From: Polyangium mundeleinium
GTDB lineage: Bacteria; Myxococcota_A; Polyangia; Polyangiales; Polyangiaceae
Reading direction: 5' to 3'
Length of the DNA: 64,000 nucleotides
Assembly: GCF_028369105.1 (NCBI RefSeq)
Contig: NZ_JAQNDO010000001.1
Span: 5,982,501 to 6,046,500 of the forward strand
Below the pieces are notes generated by a model. It did no database searches and was not told the DNA's origin. It worked only from the letters and a program-made list of their open reading frames with translations. A program made the translations under genes and the position numbers. This document shows, one piece after another, positions 1-7,309 of the stretch. Each line of letters starts with the position of its first letter. Position 1 is the first letter of the stretch.

Positions 1-1
1 G

Positions 2-127
2 CGCAGGTACGAGCAAGCCGGCGCGCGTGTCGTCGCGGTGCGCGCCCTCGGCGATTTCCCGCGCGTCGCGGCGGAGCTCGCGTTTTCTTTGTTCGACGAT
101 CCTGGCACGACGAACCCCAGCGGATAG
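2..127 (+). CDS. 3' end of an unknown protein (partial)
   Basis: An open frame enters from the left edge and stops at TAG 125-127, five bases before the next start codon. About 41 residues are visible, rich in Ala/Val/Arg and ending in ...DDPGTTNPSG. The composition and the tight spacing to the following gene suggest the real C-terminus of an upstream cistron in the same operon. No domain can be recognised from this fragment. Confidence 0.45.
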   Translation, partial: RRYEQAGARVVAVRALGDFPRVAAELAFSLFDDPGTTNPSG

Positions 128-131
128 AGCC

Positions 132-722
132 ATGTCTTTCCTGAAAAACTGGACCGCGAAGCCCACCGCCGCCGCGCCGGCCGCGCAAGACGCCCGCCTC
201 CTGCCCGAGAGCGTGCCCCTCGACCTCGCGCAGATCCTCGCCGCGCTCGGCCAGGTCCTCGCGGAGATCGAGCCCGCCGCGCTGGACGTCGACGTCGCGC
301 GGGCCAAGCTCGCGGACCTCTGCCGCGACCTCGCGATCGAGCCCGTCGATCCGCTGGAGCTCGACCCACTGGCCGCAGGTCTCGATCGCAGCGCAATCGA
401 GCGGCTCGCGCTCCTCGTGCTCGTGCTCGAACGGCGCGGGATCCCCGAGCCCGCGCTGAAGCGCATCTTCGAGGGACGCGCGCGCACCGCAGCGCGGGAA
501 GGGATTTTCGACGTCGCGCGGGGCTCGGGTCTCGTGACGCTCGATCTCCTCCGCGGCAGCCCACTGCGCCGCGAGGAGCTCGCGCGCAGGCTCATCCTCG
601 GGCTCGGCGCGTCCGTCGCGGGGGAGAGCCTCGCCGAGGCGCGCGCGGCGCTCGAGCGGCTCGATTACGGCAGGCTGATGGCGGAGGCGGAGCGGGCACG
701 GCGGGCGGCGGGGAAGGGGTGA
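132..722 (+). CDS. Unknown soluble, helix-rich protein (196 aa)
   Basis: The frame is open from position 27, but the residues before the ATG at 132 are Arg/Ser-rich shadow translation, so I use 132 (MSFLKNW...). The start lies 4 bases after the stop of the preceding partial gene, which suggests one operon. The protein is Leu/Ala/Arg/Glu-rich and predicted largely helical, with an Ala/Pro-rich segment near residues 10-20. It has no signal peptide and no membrane segment. I do not recognise a family. Its function probably follows the upstream gene that is cut off by the window edge. Confidence 0.6.
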   Translation: MSFLKNWTAKPTAAAPAAQDARLLPESVPLDLAQILAALGQVLAEIEPAALDVDVARAKLADLCRDLAIEPVDPLELDPLAAGLDRSAIERLALLVLVLERRGIPEPALKRIFEGRARTAAREGIFDVARGSGLVTLDLLRGSPLRREELARRLILGLGASVAGESLAEARAALERLDYGRLMAEAERARRAAGKG

Positions 723-784
723 GCTTCACCGTCGTGGTATAGGGACCGCGCGTCGGTCGTTGCAGGATCGAGGTAGGTCGAGGG

Positions 785-1465
785 ATGAAGGGAAGCCCGG
801 AGAGGACTGGAAAGATCGTGCGCCTGGCCGCGGCGGTCTTGTTCGTTCCTGCGTTCGGGGGCGGCGTGTGGGTGGGTCGAACGATGCTGGAGCGGAGGCC
901 ACCGGCGACCGAGACCGAGACGAAGCCAAAGACCCGGTCGGAGCACGCCGCGGAGGAAGCGGATCGGCAGGACCTGGCTGTGTGTCGAGAGAGGGTGGCG
1001 GTTCGTTCAGGGGCGCGCAGGGCCCCCTCGGACCCGGCCGCGCCGCCGGGGGATGTGCAAGAGGACGCGGGCAAGCGCGTCGCCTCGGTGGAGGAGCTGC
1101 AAGCCGAGTCCGCGCAATGCAGAAAGAGTGAAGTCCTGGCCAGCGCGGAGGTCTGCGTCGCTGCGGCTCGGCAGTACCGCGCGCTCCTTTCCTTACCGCA
1201 GAACGGCCGGTGGTGCGGTCCCAAGTCCAGGGCCGCCGATCTCATCGAGGAGAACTTCGAGCGTTGCGCCGTGTTGGCGGACGTCCCGGCGGATTTCCGC
1301 TCGAATGACCTCACGAAGGAACAGGCGAGCCTCGTCGCGGAGGCGATCCGGATTCACAAAACTCTTCCGGAAGAAGAGCTGCTCCGTCGCTTGAAAGAGT
1401 TCGTCTGGACGTGCACCGAGACGCCGAAGAGCACGACCGAGCCCGAGGCTCCGGGGCCCTTGTGA
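785..1465 (+). CDS. Membrane-anchored unknown protein, first of two tandem paralogs
   Basis: The protein has 226 aa. A short positively charged N-terminus is followed by one hydrophobic segment (about residues 12-30, ending in FGGGVWVG), so it is probably an inner-membrane anchor with the rest in the periplasm. Next come a charged linker and a C-terminal region with spaced cysteines (AQCRKSEVL, EVCVAA, WCGPK, ERCAVL, WTCTE). The next gene, 9 bases downstream, has the same plan: FGGGV anchor, Arg/Lys linker, then a Cys pattern with EACRVRET, HVCGTM and DKCAEF. The two are therefore diverged tandem duplicates in one operon. No catalytic motif is visible. The cysteines suggest disulphides in an exported domain. 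Confidence 0.65.
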   Translation: MKGSPERTGKIVRLAAAVLFVPAFGGGVWVGRTMLERRPPATETETKPKTRSEHAAEEADRQDLAVCRERVAVRSGARRAPSDPAAPPGDVQEDAGKRVASVEELQAESAQCRKSEVLASAEVCVAAARQYRALLSLPQNGRWCGPKSRAADLIEENFERCAVLADVPADFRSNDLTKEQASLVAEAIRIHKTLPEEELLRRLKEFVWTCTETPKSTTEPEAPGPL

Positions 1466-1474
1466 GGTTTTCGC

Positions 1475-2116
1475 ATGAATGAACGTCCCAAGAGCGCGGG
1501 CCTTTGGGGGGCTCTCCTCGTGGCAACGAGTTTTCTGGTCGTCGCTTTCGGGGGTGGCGTGCTGGCTGGCTGGGCGACGTGGGAACGCACGACGAAAGCC
1601 ACGGAGACGAGCGCGGCGTCCGTCCATGATCCGCAGGAGGTGAAGAGAGAGCTCAAGGCGTGTCGACGCGAATTGGCAAAGCTCTCGAGGCCTCGTGCGA
1701 CCCCGACGGCCGTTCCTACGGCGGGAGAAGCGAACGACGCCGGTCCAGAGAGCGCCGCCAAGGTCGAGGCGCTGCAAAAGGAGGTCGACGCATGCAGGGT
1801 CCGGGAGACCTTGGTCAACGCTCATGTCTGCGGCACGATGAGGGATCATATCACCATGCTGAGCGTCTTCCTGAATCACTCGGGGTGCGTGGAGACGGGC
1901 GGGGTCGACGAGCACATGGTGAACAGTTTCGACAAGTGCGCCGAGTTCGAAGACTTCCCGGCGCATTTGGATGAGGACGAGCTCGACAAGGAAGAGCGGC
2001 ACAGAATTTACGAATCCAAGAACAATCGACGACTCAGCAGCCGGGAATCCATGGTGGGATGGAGAGATAGCATTTTAGAGGATTGCCGCGAACGGCTCGT
2101 GCCGCCCGAGAAATGA
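1475..2116 (+). CDS. Membrane-anchored unknown protein, second tandem paralog
   Basis: The protein has 213 aa and the same architecture as the preceding gene. A hydrophobic anchor (about residues 10-33, with AFGGGVLAGW) is followed by a Lys/Arg/Glu linker and a Cys-containing C-terminal domain (cysteines in KACRREL, DACRVR, HVCGTM, GCVET, DKCAEF, EDCRER). The start is 9 bases after the previous stop, so the pair is probably co-transcribed. The similarity is clearest around the shared GGGV segment and the three central Cys positions. Function unknown. The gene converges on the exported-protein pair on the opposite strand, with 8 bases between stops. Confidence 0.65.
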   Translation: MNERPKSAGLWGALLVATSFLVVAFGGGVLAGWATWERTTKATETSAASVHDPQEVKRELKACRRELAKLSRPRATPTAVPTAGEANDAGPESAAKVEALQKEVDACRVRETLVNAHVCGTMRDHITMLSVFLNHSGCVETGGVDEHMVNSFDKCAEFEDFPAHLDEDELDKEERHRIYESKNNRRLSSRESMVGWRDSILEDCRERLVPPEK

Positions 2117-2124
2117 ACACGCGG

Positions 2125-3009
2125 TCATAACGTCATTTCCCAAGCTGTCTGGGTAGGCGGGGCGGCTTCCGAAGGCGAGCGGACCAGATCGAAGCGAGCG
2201 GCGAGGGGTCGCGCTCCACGTGCGTGATCGTTCTTCCTCTCGTCCACTCCGTCCACGAGGAAGGTCAAGGCGCCCCAGAGTCGCCACTGGAGCGGTATCG
2301 GCCCAGGCATGAGCTCGATCGGCGAGCGGAGCTCGAAGCCGATCGCCGTTCTGTGGCCCCATACCTGGAGATCGCTGACCCGGAACGCGAGGGAGGGGAT
2401 GAGCTTGACGGCCTCGTTGCTGCCGCCGATCGTCATCCCCAGGTTCGCTTGTGCATGCTTCCCGTAGAGAGCGTAGACCCGTACGCCCCCGAGATACGCG
2501 ATCGACAGGGGAATGTCCGGGGCCTCGGGCACGATCGCCGCGGACGCCGCTCCCGTGATCTGGATCAATGGTAGCGGCGTCTCCCAGAGGTTGATGTGGC
2601 CCGCCGTGGCGGGCGCGCCGGTGATCGTCCCGCGGACGGGGGCGCCCGGCTTTTGCGAGCCCTGTCCTCGCGCTGCCATTTGCAGGAGCCACCCGCCTCG
2701 ACGGTTGTTGAAGAGCGGGACTCCGACCATGACGCTGGCTTCGCCGACCCCTGGGGGCAGCACGGCCTTCCCGCCGCTGCACGGAGAATACCGTGTCTCC
2801 CTGTACGAAAACCTCGTCGTGGCGAGGATCGGAACTCCTGCGACGACCTTGCTCACCTGGATCTGTCCCCCGCCCCAGTACCCATTGAAAGGCGTCACGG
2901 GAACCGCGCAGGGGTCCTCCTGGGCAAACGCAGCCGAGGTGCCGGTGAAGCCGGCGATAACAGTGACAATCGCTAAAATACGGGCAAGGTAGACCACGAC
3001 CTCCCTCAC
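2125..3009 (-). CDS. Exported, probably outer-membrane protein of unknown function
   Basis: The protein has 294 aa. It starts with a GTG that overlaps the upstream stop (GTGA, 4 bases), typical of translational coupling. The N-terminus carries a signal-peptide-like stretch (ARILAIVTVIAGFTG, cleavage probably after AFA). The mature part has alternating hydrophobic/polar stretches (GFELRSPIELM, LQWRLWGALTF) and two cysteines near the N-terminus, which fits a small beta-rich envelope protein. No named family is recognised. A second GTG four codons downstream, preceded by GGGAGG at short spacing, is an alternative start. Confidence 0.6.
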   Translation of the reverse strand: MREVVVYLARILAIVTVIAGFTGTSAAFAQEDPCAVPVTPFNGYWGGGQIQVSKVVAGVPILATTRFSYRETRYSPCSGGKAVLPPGVGEASVMVGVPLFNNRRGGWLLQMAARGQGSQKPGAPVRGTITGAPATAGHINLWETPLPLIQITGAASAAIVPEAPDIPLSIAYLGGVRVYALYGKHAQANLGMTIGGSNEAVKLIPSLAFRVSDLQVWGHRTAIGFELRSPIELMPGPIPLQWRLWGALTFLVDGVDERKNDHARGARPLAARFDLVRSPSEAAPPTQTAWEMTL

Positions 3010-3497
3010 TCCTGGGAGGTGAATTCAACGCCTTCCAGCGGGTGTGCCGCTTTGGGGATCCTCGGCGGGCAAACCGAGAAGCTCAACCCCGAGTACTCGC
3101 GCGTTCCATCCGGGTTGATCTTTCTTACGACGTCGGGCGGGTAAATGACCGTGCACAATCCCCCTTCGAAGCCGGCGAAATCCTGGACGCACTGGTTCCA
3201 TTTCTTCTCCATCAGCTGTTCGTACTCGAGGTACTCCGGCCTCGTTTGATATGTACCGCATTCCTGGTCCATGACGGATCCCCCGTGGAAGAGCGGTGTC
3301 GGACTCCAGTGCCACCCATTGCAACATTCGCGCAAACATTCCACGGGAACGCAGTTTTGATCGAACCACCAGTTCCCCACGCCGGCTTGCATTTGCCCCG
3401 GCTCATCGCCGAAGGTGCACCCCGCCAGGGTGAGCGCCGCCCACGCCGCGGCGCTCACCCTCCTCGTCACTCGAACCACGTGTCCGAGGTACGTCAT
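3006..3497 (-). CDS. Cys-rich lipoprotein of unknown function
   Basis: The protein has 163 aa. The N-terminus has a basic region, a hydrophobic stretch and a lipobox (TLAGC) near residue 27, so it should be a lipid-anchored envelope protein. The mature protein is rich in Cys and Trp (CVPVECLRECCNGWHW and later single Cys), suggesting several disulphides. It is the first gene of a two-gene operon with the exported protein at 2125-3009, and the shared 4-base overlap suggests they act together. An AGGAG-like element precedes the ATG. I do not recognise a family. Confidence 0.65.
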   Translation of the reverse strand: MTYLGHVVRVTRRVSAAAWAALTLAGCTFGDEPGQMQAGVGNWWFDQNCVPVECLRECCNGWHWSPTPLFHGGSVMDQECGTYQTRPEYLEYEQLMEKKWNQCVQDFAGFEGGLCTVIYPPDVVRKINPDGTREYSGLSFSVCPPRIPKAAHPLEGVEFTSQE

Positions 3498-3515
3498 TTC
3501 TCCGCCACGCCCCTC

Positions 3516-4310
3516 TTACCCCTTGACTTCCTCCCCATCCTCGTCCTCGCCGCCCTCGTCTTCCGCGCTGCTCCCGCCCTTCGATCGGTAGAGCTTGTCG
3601 AGCTTGAACGCCTCCGCCATCGCCGGGTTCCCGAGCCGCTTGGACGCTGCGATTGCGGCTCGCCGTGCTCTTCGCACGAGCTGCACGATGATCCCGTCGA
3701 GCAGGTCGAGCGTCTCCGTCTCCACCGGCGTCCCGCGCACGCCCACGTCTTCCTGGTCGGCTTTTCGCAGTGCCGCGATCGATGCCGCGAGCTCCACGAG
3801 CGCCTCGGGCCCGCCTTGATCCGCTGCCACCGCCGCCACCGCTGGGTGCTTCAACGTCTCGCCGAGCAGCGCGAGCTGTTGCGCCAGCGGCTCTGCTTTC
3901 TTCGCTGCCGACCGCGTCTGCCGCAACGCTGCCGCGACGGTCGCCGTGGCCTCCTCGGACACCTCGCTCGCCTCCAGGTCCTCCTTCACCCCTGCGAGCA
4001 CGGCGCGCGTGTTGATGCGCGCTGTCGTCGCCTGGTTGCAGGCCTTCACGTAGGCCTCCCCGGTCACCTTCTTTTTGCCTTTGGCCGCCTCCCGCCCCAC
4101 GCCCGCGTGGATCAGCCCGTCGCGCGCGCTTGCGAGCTCCGCCGCGTGTTTTGCGCCGAAGCCCGATGTCTTGAGCACCGGCGCGTGTTTTTCGTAAGCG
4201 GCCAGCGTCTGGTGGGCCTGATCGAGGGTGTCCTGCGAGCCGAACTGCTCGCCCAGTCGAAGGAGCGTGAGCCTGCGTGTCTTCGGAATTGTTTCGAGAT
4301 TTGTGGGCAT
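3516..4310 (-). CDS. Unknown helical protein with acidic tail (264 aa)
   Basis: The frame is open to 4442, but the extra N-terminus is Arg/Gly-rich shadow, so I choose the ATG at 4308-4310 (MPTNLETIPK). The protein is Ala/Leu/Glu/Lys-rich and predicted almost entirely alpha-helical. It has no signal peptide or membrane helix and ends in a Gly/Ser/Asp/Glu-rich tail. This kind of roughly 260-aa helical protein occurs in myxobacterial genomes without an assigned function, as far as I recall. The upstream region (4311-4604) holds a 21-bp tandem array that could affect its transcription. Confidence 0.6.
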   Translation of the reverse strand: MPTNLETIPKTRRLTLLRLGEQFGSQDTLDQAHQTLAAYEKHAPVLKTSGFGAKHAAELASARDGLIHAGVGREAAKGKKKVTGEAYVKACNQATTARINTRAVLAGVKEDLEASEVSEEATATVAAALRQTRSAAKKAEPLAQQLALLGETLKHPAVAAVAADQGGPEALVELAASIAALRKADQEDVGVRGTPVETETLDLLDGIIVQLVRRARRAAIAASKRLGNPAMAEAFKLDKLYRSKGGSSAEDEGGEDEDGEEVKG

Positions 4311-4449
4311 GCGGCGTAGCCTAACGAACCTCAGGCCGTCAGGAAACCACCTGCGCTCGTCCGTTCGCCGCCTGCGCCGGGCTCCGCATCCCCGCTGCGT
4401 AGCGTCGAGTCCCCGCTGTCCGAGCGGAGCGCGCGACTGCACGCGAGGA

Positions 4450-4613
4450 AACGACCGCTGTAGCGCGCGAAGCGACCGCTGTGACTCGTGAAGCGACCGC
4501 TGTGACTCGTGAAGCGACCGCTGTGACTCGTGAAGCGACCGTTGTAACTCGCAGAGCGACCGCTGTAGCTCGCAGAGCGACCGCTGTAGCTCGCAGAGCG
4601 ACCGCTACCGCGA
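4450..4613. repeat. 21-bp tandem repeat array, about 8 copies
   Basis: About eight head-to-tail copies of a 21-bp unit with core AGCGACCGCTGTGACTCGTG. The first and last copies are degenerate. Three central copies are identical, and the later ones change to the variant ending ...GTAGCTCGCAG, so two sub-families are visible. The array lies between the 3' end of the PxpA-like gene (stop at 4605) and the start of the gene at 3516-4310. It is therefore intergenic apart from a few bases. There are no spacers, so this is not CRISPR. Confidence 0.85.
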
Positions 4614-5312
4614 CAAGAGCCCCTGGCTCTCCAGCGCCGTCCGCACCGCCCCTGCGATCTCCACCGCGAAGGGGCCTTCGCCATGCACGCCGATCGCGTC
4701 GAAGCGGCTCGTCCTCGCGAGCCGCAGCGCGTTCTCCGCTGCGGCTGCGGCGTTCTCGATCCTCGCGCCCGGCTCGCCCTCCGGGATCAGGTTCCCGTCC
4801 GCGTGGTAGCCCCGATCCGCGTACGCCTCCCGCAGATAATCGAGCCCGCCCGTGCGTACGTAGTCGAGCATCGGACCCTCGAACGGGCCGATCACGGGCA
4901 CGTCCATCGACAGCCCTTCGAATGCGCCGTCGAGGATCGCGTCCGCCACGTGCCGGTTCGCCGTCGCCGCGAGGAGGAGCGCGTCCGTTGCCTTCACCGC
5001 GAAGATCCGCGCGCCCTGCCACTCGGCCACGCGCAGCATCGCGGTACACTGATCGCGCACGGCGCTTCGCACGTCCTCCGGCTCCACGTTCGGCGCGATC
5101 GGCCCGCCGTGCGCCGGGAACGAGACGAGCGCGACGATCTTCGCCCACGACTCCTTCGCCTGCTGAATCGCGCGCTTGATCGACCGCTCGTCGACGCCGG
5201 GGCCCCCGCAGGCGATGCTCGCCATCGTGGCGAACTTGTAGAGCTCCCGTGGCTCGTCCTGTCGACGGCCCACGGGGATGTTGAGGCTGACCGCGCGCAT
5301 GAGGAGGACCAT
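4605..5312 (-). CDS. LamB/YcsF (PxpA-like) family protein, N-terminus degenerate
   Basis: Family features are clear in the body of the protein: ASIACGGPGVDERS (compare ANIACGFHAGDP), an FPAHGG segment, EDVRSAVRDQ, AYADRGYHADG followed by IPEGEPGA, and IGVHGEGPFAV near the end. In PxpA (5-oxoprolinase subunit A) these surround the substrate and metal site. Two things differ: the N-terminal LNxDxGE motif reads SLNIPVGRR, and the usual partners PxpB and PxpC are absent nearby. The enzyme may have a changed substrate or lack 5-oxoprolinase activity. Candidate starts are ATGs at 5312 and 5300. Neither has a good Shine-Dalgarno. Confidence 0.75.
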   Translation of the reverse strand: MVLLMRAVSLNIPVGRRQDEPRELYKFATMASIACGGPGVDERSIKRAIQQAKESWAKIVALVSFPAHGGPIAPNVEPEDVRSAVRDQCTAMLRVAEWQGARIFAVKATDALLLAATANRHVADAILDGAFEGLSMDVPVIGPFEGPMLDYVRTGGLDYLREAYADRGYHADGNLIPEGEPGARIENAAAAAENALRLARTSRFDAIGVHGEGPFAVEIAGAVRTALESQGLLSR

Positions 5313-5413
5313 CGTAACGCAGGGCGCCGCCGCCTGGGTAGTCTCATCGCAGGCGTCTCCCGCGAGGCGCACGAGTGCTTGACGCCGCCGGGCCGGCGTG
5401 GTTTCCGCGGTCG

Positions 5414-6415
5414 ATGCAACCGAGCGGCGCCCGCGCCCGTGCCCTCGTCCTCGGCGCCACGGGGCACATCGGTCAAGCGATGGTGCGCGAGCTCCTCGCG
5501 CACGGCTACCACGTCACCGCGGTCACGCGTCGAACGAGCCCCGCGAACCTCGCCGGCCTCGACGTCGATCTCGCCGTCGGCGACGCCGACGCGAAAGGCC
5601 AGATCGACGCGTGGGCCCGCGGCCACGACGTCCTCGTCGACGCCGCGGCGCCCTATCCGATCCACCGGTTCGCCCCGCAATCCTCGGCCGAACGGGATCC
5701 ACTCCGGTATGCCGTGACGCGCACCCGCGCGGTCCTCGACGCCGCCTTCCGCAGCGGCGCGCGCCTCGTGTACATCGGCTCGTTCACCACCTTGCCCCGC
5801 AGCGATACACGCCTCGCCGCGCTCGAAACGAGCGTGCGCAGGCAGAGCCATCCCTACTTCGCCGTCAAGGCGCACATGGAGGGGATGGTCCTCGATGCCG
5901 CGCGCCACGGCCTGCCCGCCGTCCTCGCCAATCCCACGGCCTTCCTCGGGCCCTGGGACGACAAACCCGCGGAGCTCGCGCTCGTCCCGCAGCTCCTCGC
6001 GGGCCTCGTCCCGGCCACCGTGCGGCGGATCGTGAACGTCGTCGATGTCCGCGACGCGGCCGCGGCGATCCGCGGCGCGCTCGAAGCCGAGGCGTTCGGC
6101 GTGCCCCTGCCGATCACGGGCCACGATGTCCCGACCGACGTGCTCGCCGCGCGCATTTGCGAGCTCGCGGGCGTGAGACCACCCTTCTTGCGCGCCTCGG
6201 CCCGGCTCTCCGCCGCGGGGGCGTTCTGGATGGAGGCGGCGCTCTCGCTCGGCGGCCGGCCTTCGCCGCTCCCGTCGCTCGCGCTCCTGCTCGTGCTCGA
6301 CGCGTACGCCATGGGCGCCCCGATCGCCACCATGCGCTTCGGGGAAGGCGTCCGCCCGCTTGACGAAACGTTGCGTGATGCGATTGCGTGGTACCGCTCG
6401 CAGCGGCGCGCCTGA
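5414..6415 (+). CDS. NAD(P)-dependent epimerase/dehydratase-like (extended SDR)
   Basis: The protein has 333 aa. The N-terminal Rossmann motif is GATGHIG, the active-site pair is visible as YFAVK (YxxxK), and a Ser-containing strand (VYIGSFTT) lies in the expected place before it. The C-terminal half resembles NAD-dependent epimerases acting on sugar or small hydroxy-acyl substrates. The substrate cannot be told from sequence. The start at 5414 (MQPSGARARALVLGATG) keeps a short lead-in to the first strand. It is divergent from the PxpA-like gene and about 100 bases ahead of a second SDR, so the two dehydrogenases may share a transcript. Confidence 0.8.
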   Translation: MQPSGARARALVLGATGHIGQAMVRELLAHGYHVTAVTRRTSPANLAGLDVDLAVGDADAKGQIDAWARGHDVLVDAAAPYPIHRFAPQSSAERDPLRYAVTRTRAVLDAAFRSGARLVYIGSFTTLPRSDTRLAALETSVRRQSHPYFAVKAHMEGMVLDAARHGLPAVLANPTAFLGPWDDKPAELALVPQLLAGLVPATVRRIVNVVDVRDAAAAIRGALEAEAFGVPLPITGHDVPTDVLAARICELAGVRPPFLRASARLSAAGAFWMEAALSLGGRPSPLPSLALLLVLDAYAMGAPIATMRFGEGVRPLDETLRDAIAWYRSQRRA

Positions 6416-6522
6416 TCGGCCGCGCGCCGCCGTCCTCTTGTTTCCAAAGCGAGGCGGATGTGCATAGACTCGGGCAAACGCGGTTTTTCCGGGTGGATCC
6501 GCGAACAGAGGAGGTCGTCCCC

Positions 6523-7287
6523 ATGGGTCGAATCGAGGGCAAGGTGGCGCTCGTCACGGGCGCCACGGGCGGGATTGGCAGAGCAACGATCGACAAGTTC
6601 GTACGGGAGGGAGCGCGGGTCTTCGCGTTCGCTCGCCAGGAAGCGCCGCTGCGCGACGCCGTGGCGCACCACGGCGCGTCCGTCGCCATGGCGACCGGCG
6701 ACATCACCGAGGAGGCGGACGTGGCGCGCGCGGTCGCGGCATGCCTCGAGGCATTCGGGCGGCTGGACATCGTCTTCGCCAATGCAGGCGTCGAGGGCGT
6801 GGTCAAGCCGATCACCGACGTCACGGCGGAGGAGCTCGACGAGGTCTATCGGGTGAACGTGCGCGGGACGTTCTTCACCCTGAAGCACAGCGCCCCGCCG
6901 ATGGTGAAGCAGGGCAAGGGCAGCATCATCGTGAACTCGTCGGTCCTCGGGCTCTCGGGGATGGCCGGGCTCAGCGCGTATGCGATGAGCAAGCACGCGG
7001 TGACCGGCCTCATGCGCTCGGCCGCGCTCGAGCTCTCGCCCCTCGGCGTGCGCGTGAACTCGATTCACCCCGCCGCGGTCGACAACCGCATGATGCGCTC
7101 GATCGAGCGATTGGCGGCCCCGGACGCGCCGAACTCGGTGAAGGACAAGTTCACGAGCATGATCCCCCTCGGTCGTTATGGGACGAACGAGGAGATCGCC
7201 GACCTCGTGCTTTTCCTCGGCAGCGACGAATCCTCGTTCTGCAGCGGCTCCACGTTCACGGCCGACGGCGCGTTCGGCGCCCTTTGA
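6523..7287 (+). CDS. Classical short-chain dehydrogenase/reductase
   Basis: The protein has 254 aa, the usual length for a classical SDR. Visible motifs are TGATGGIG (cofactor binding), NAGVEG (NAG), IIVNSSV (catalytic Ser region), YAMSK (YxxxK catalytic pair), and a C-terminal FLGSDESSFCSGSTFTADG, typical of the FabG/3-oxoacyl reductase-like group. It probably reduces or oxidises a keto/hydroxy group with NAD(P)H. The start at 6523 is set by a good Shine-Dalgarno (AGAGGAGGT at 6507-6515). The gene converges on the ADC-like gene. Confidence 0.9.
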   Translation: MGRIEGKVALVTGATGGIGRATIDKFVREGARVFAFARQEAPLRDAVAHHGASVAMATGDITEEADVARAVAACLEAFGRLDIVFANAGVEGVVKPITDVTAEELDEVYRVNVRGTFFTLKHSAPPMVKQGKGSIIVNSSVLGLSGMAGLSAYAMSKHAVTGLMRSAALELSPLGVRVNSIHPAAVDNRMMRSIERLAAPDAPNSVKDKFTSMIPLGRYGTNEEIADLVLFLGSDESSFCSGSTFTADGAFGAL

Positions 7288-7309
7288 GCACGGGCGCGCC
7301 CCGCGCTCG

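Noticed and set aside
4450-4613. CRISPR array
   Set aside because: The 21-bp units are directly adjacent with no unique spacers, and no cas genes are present.
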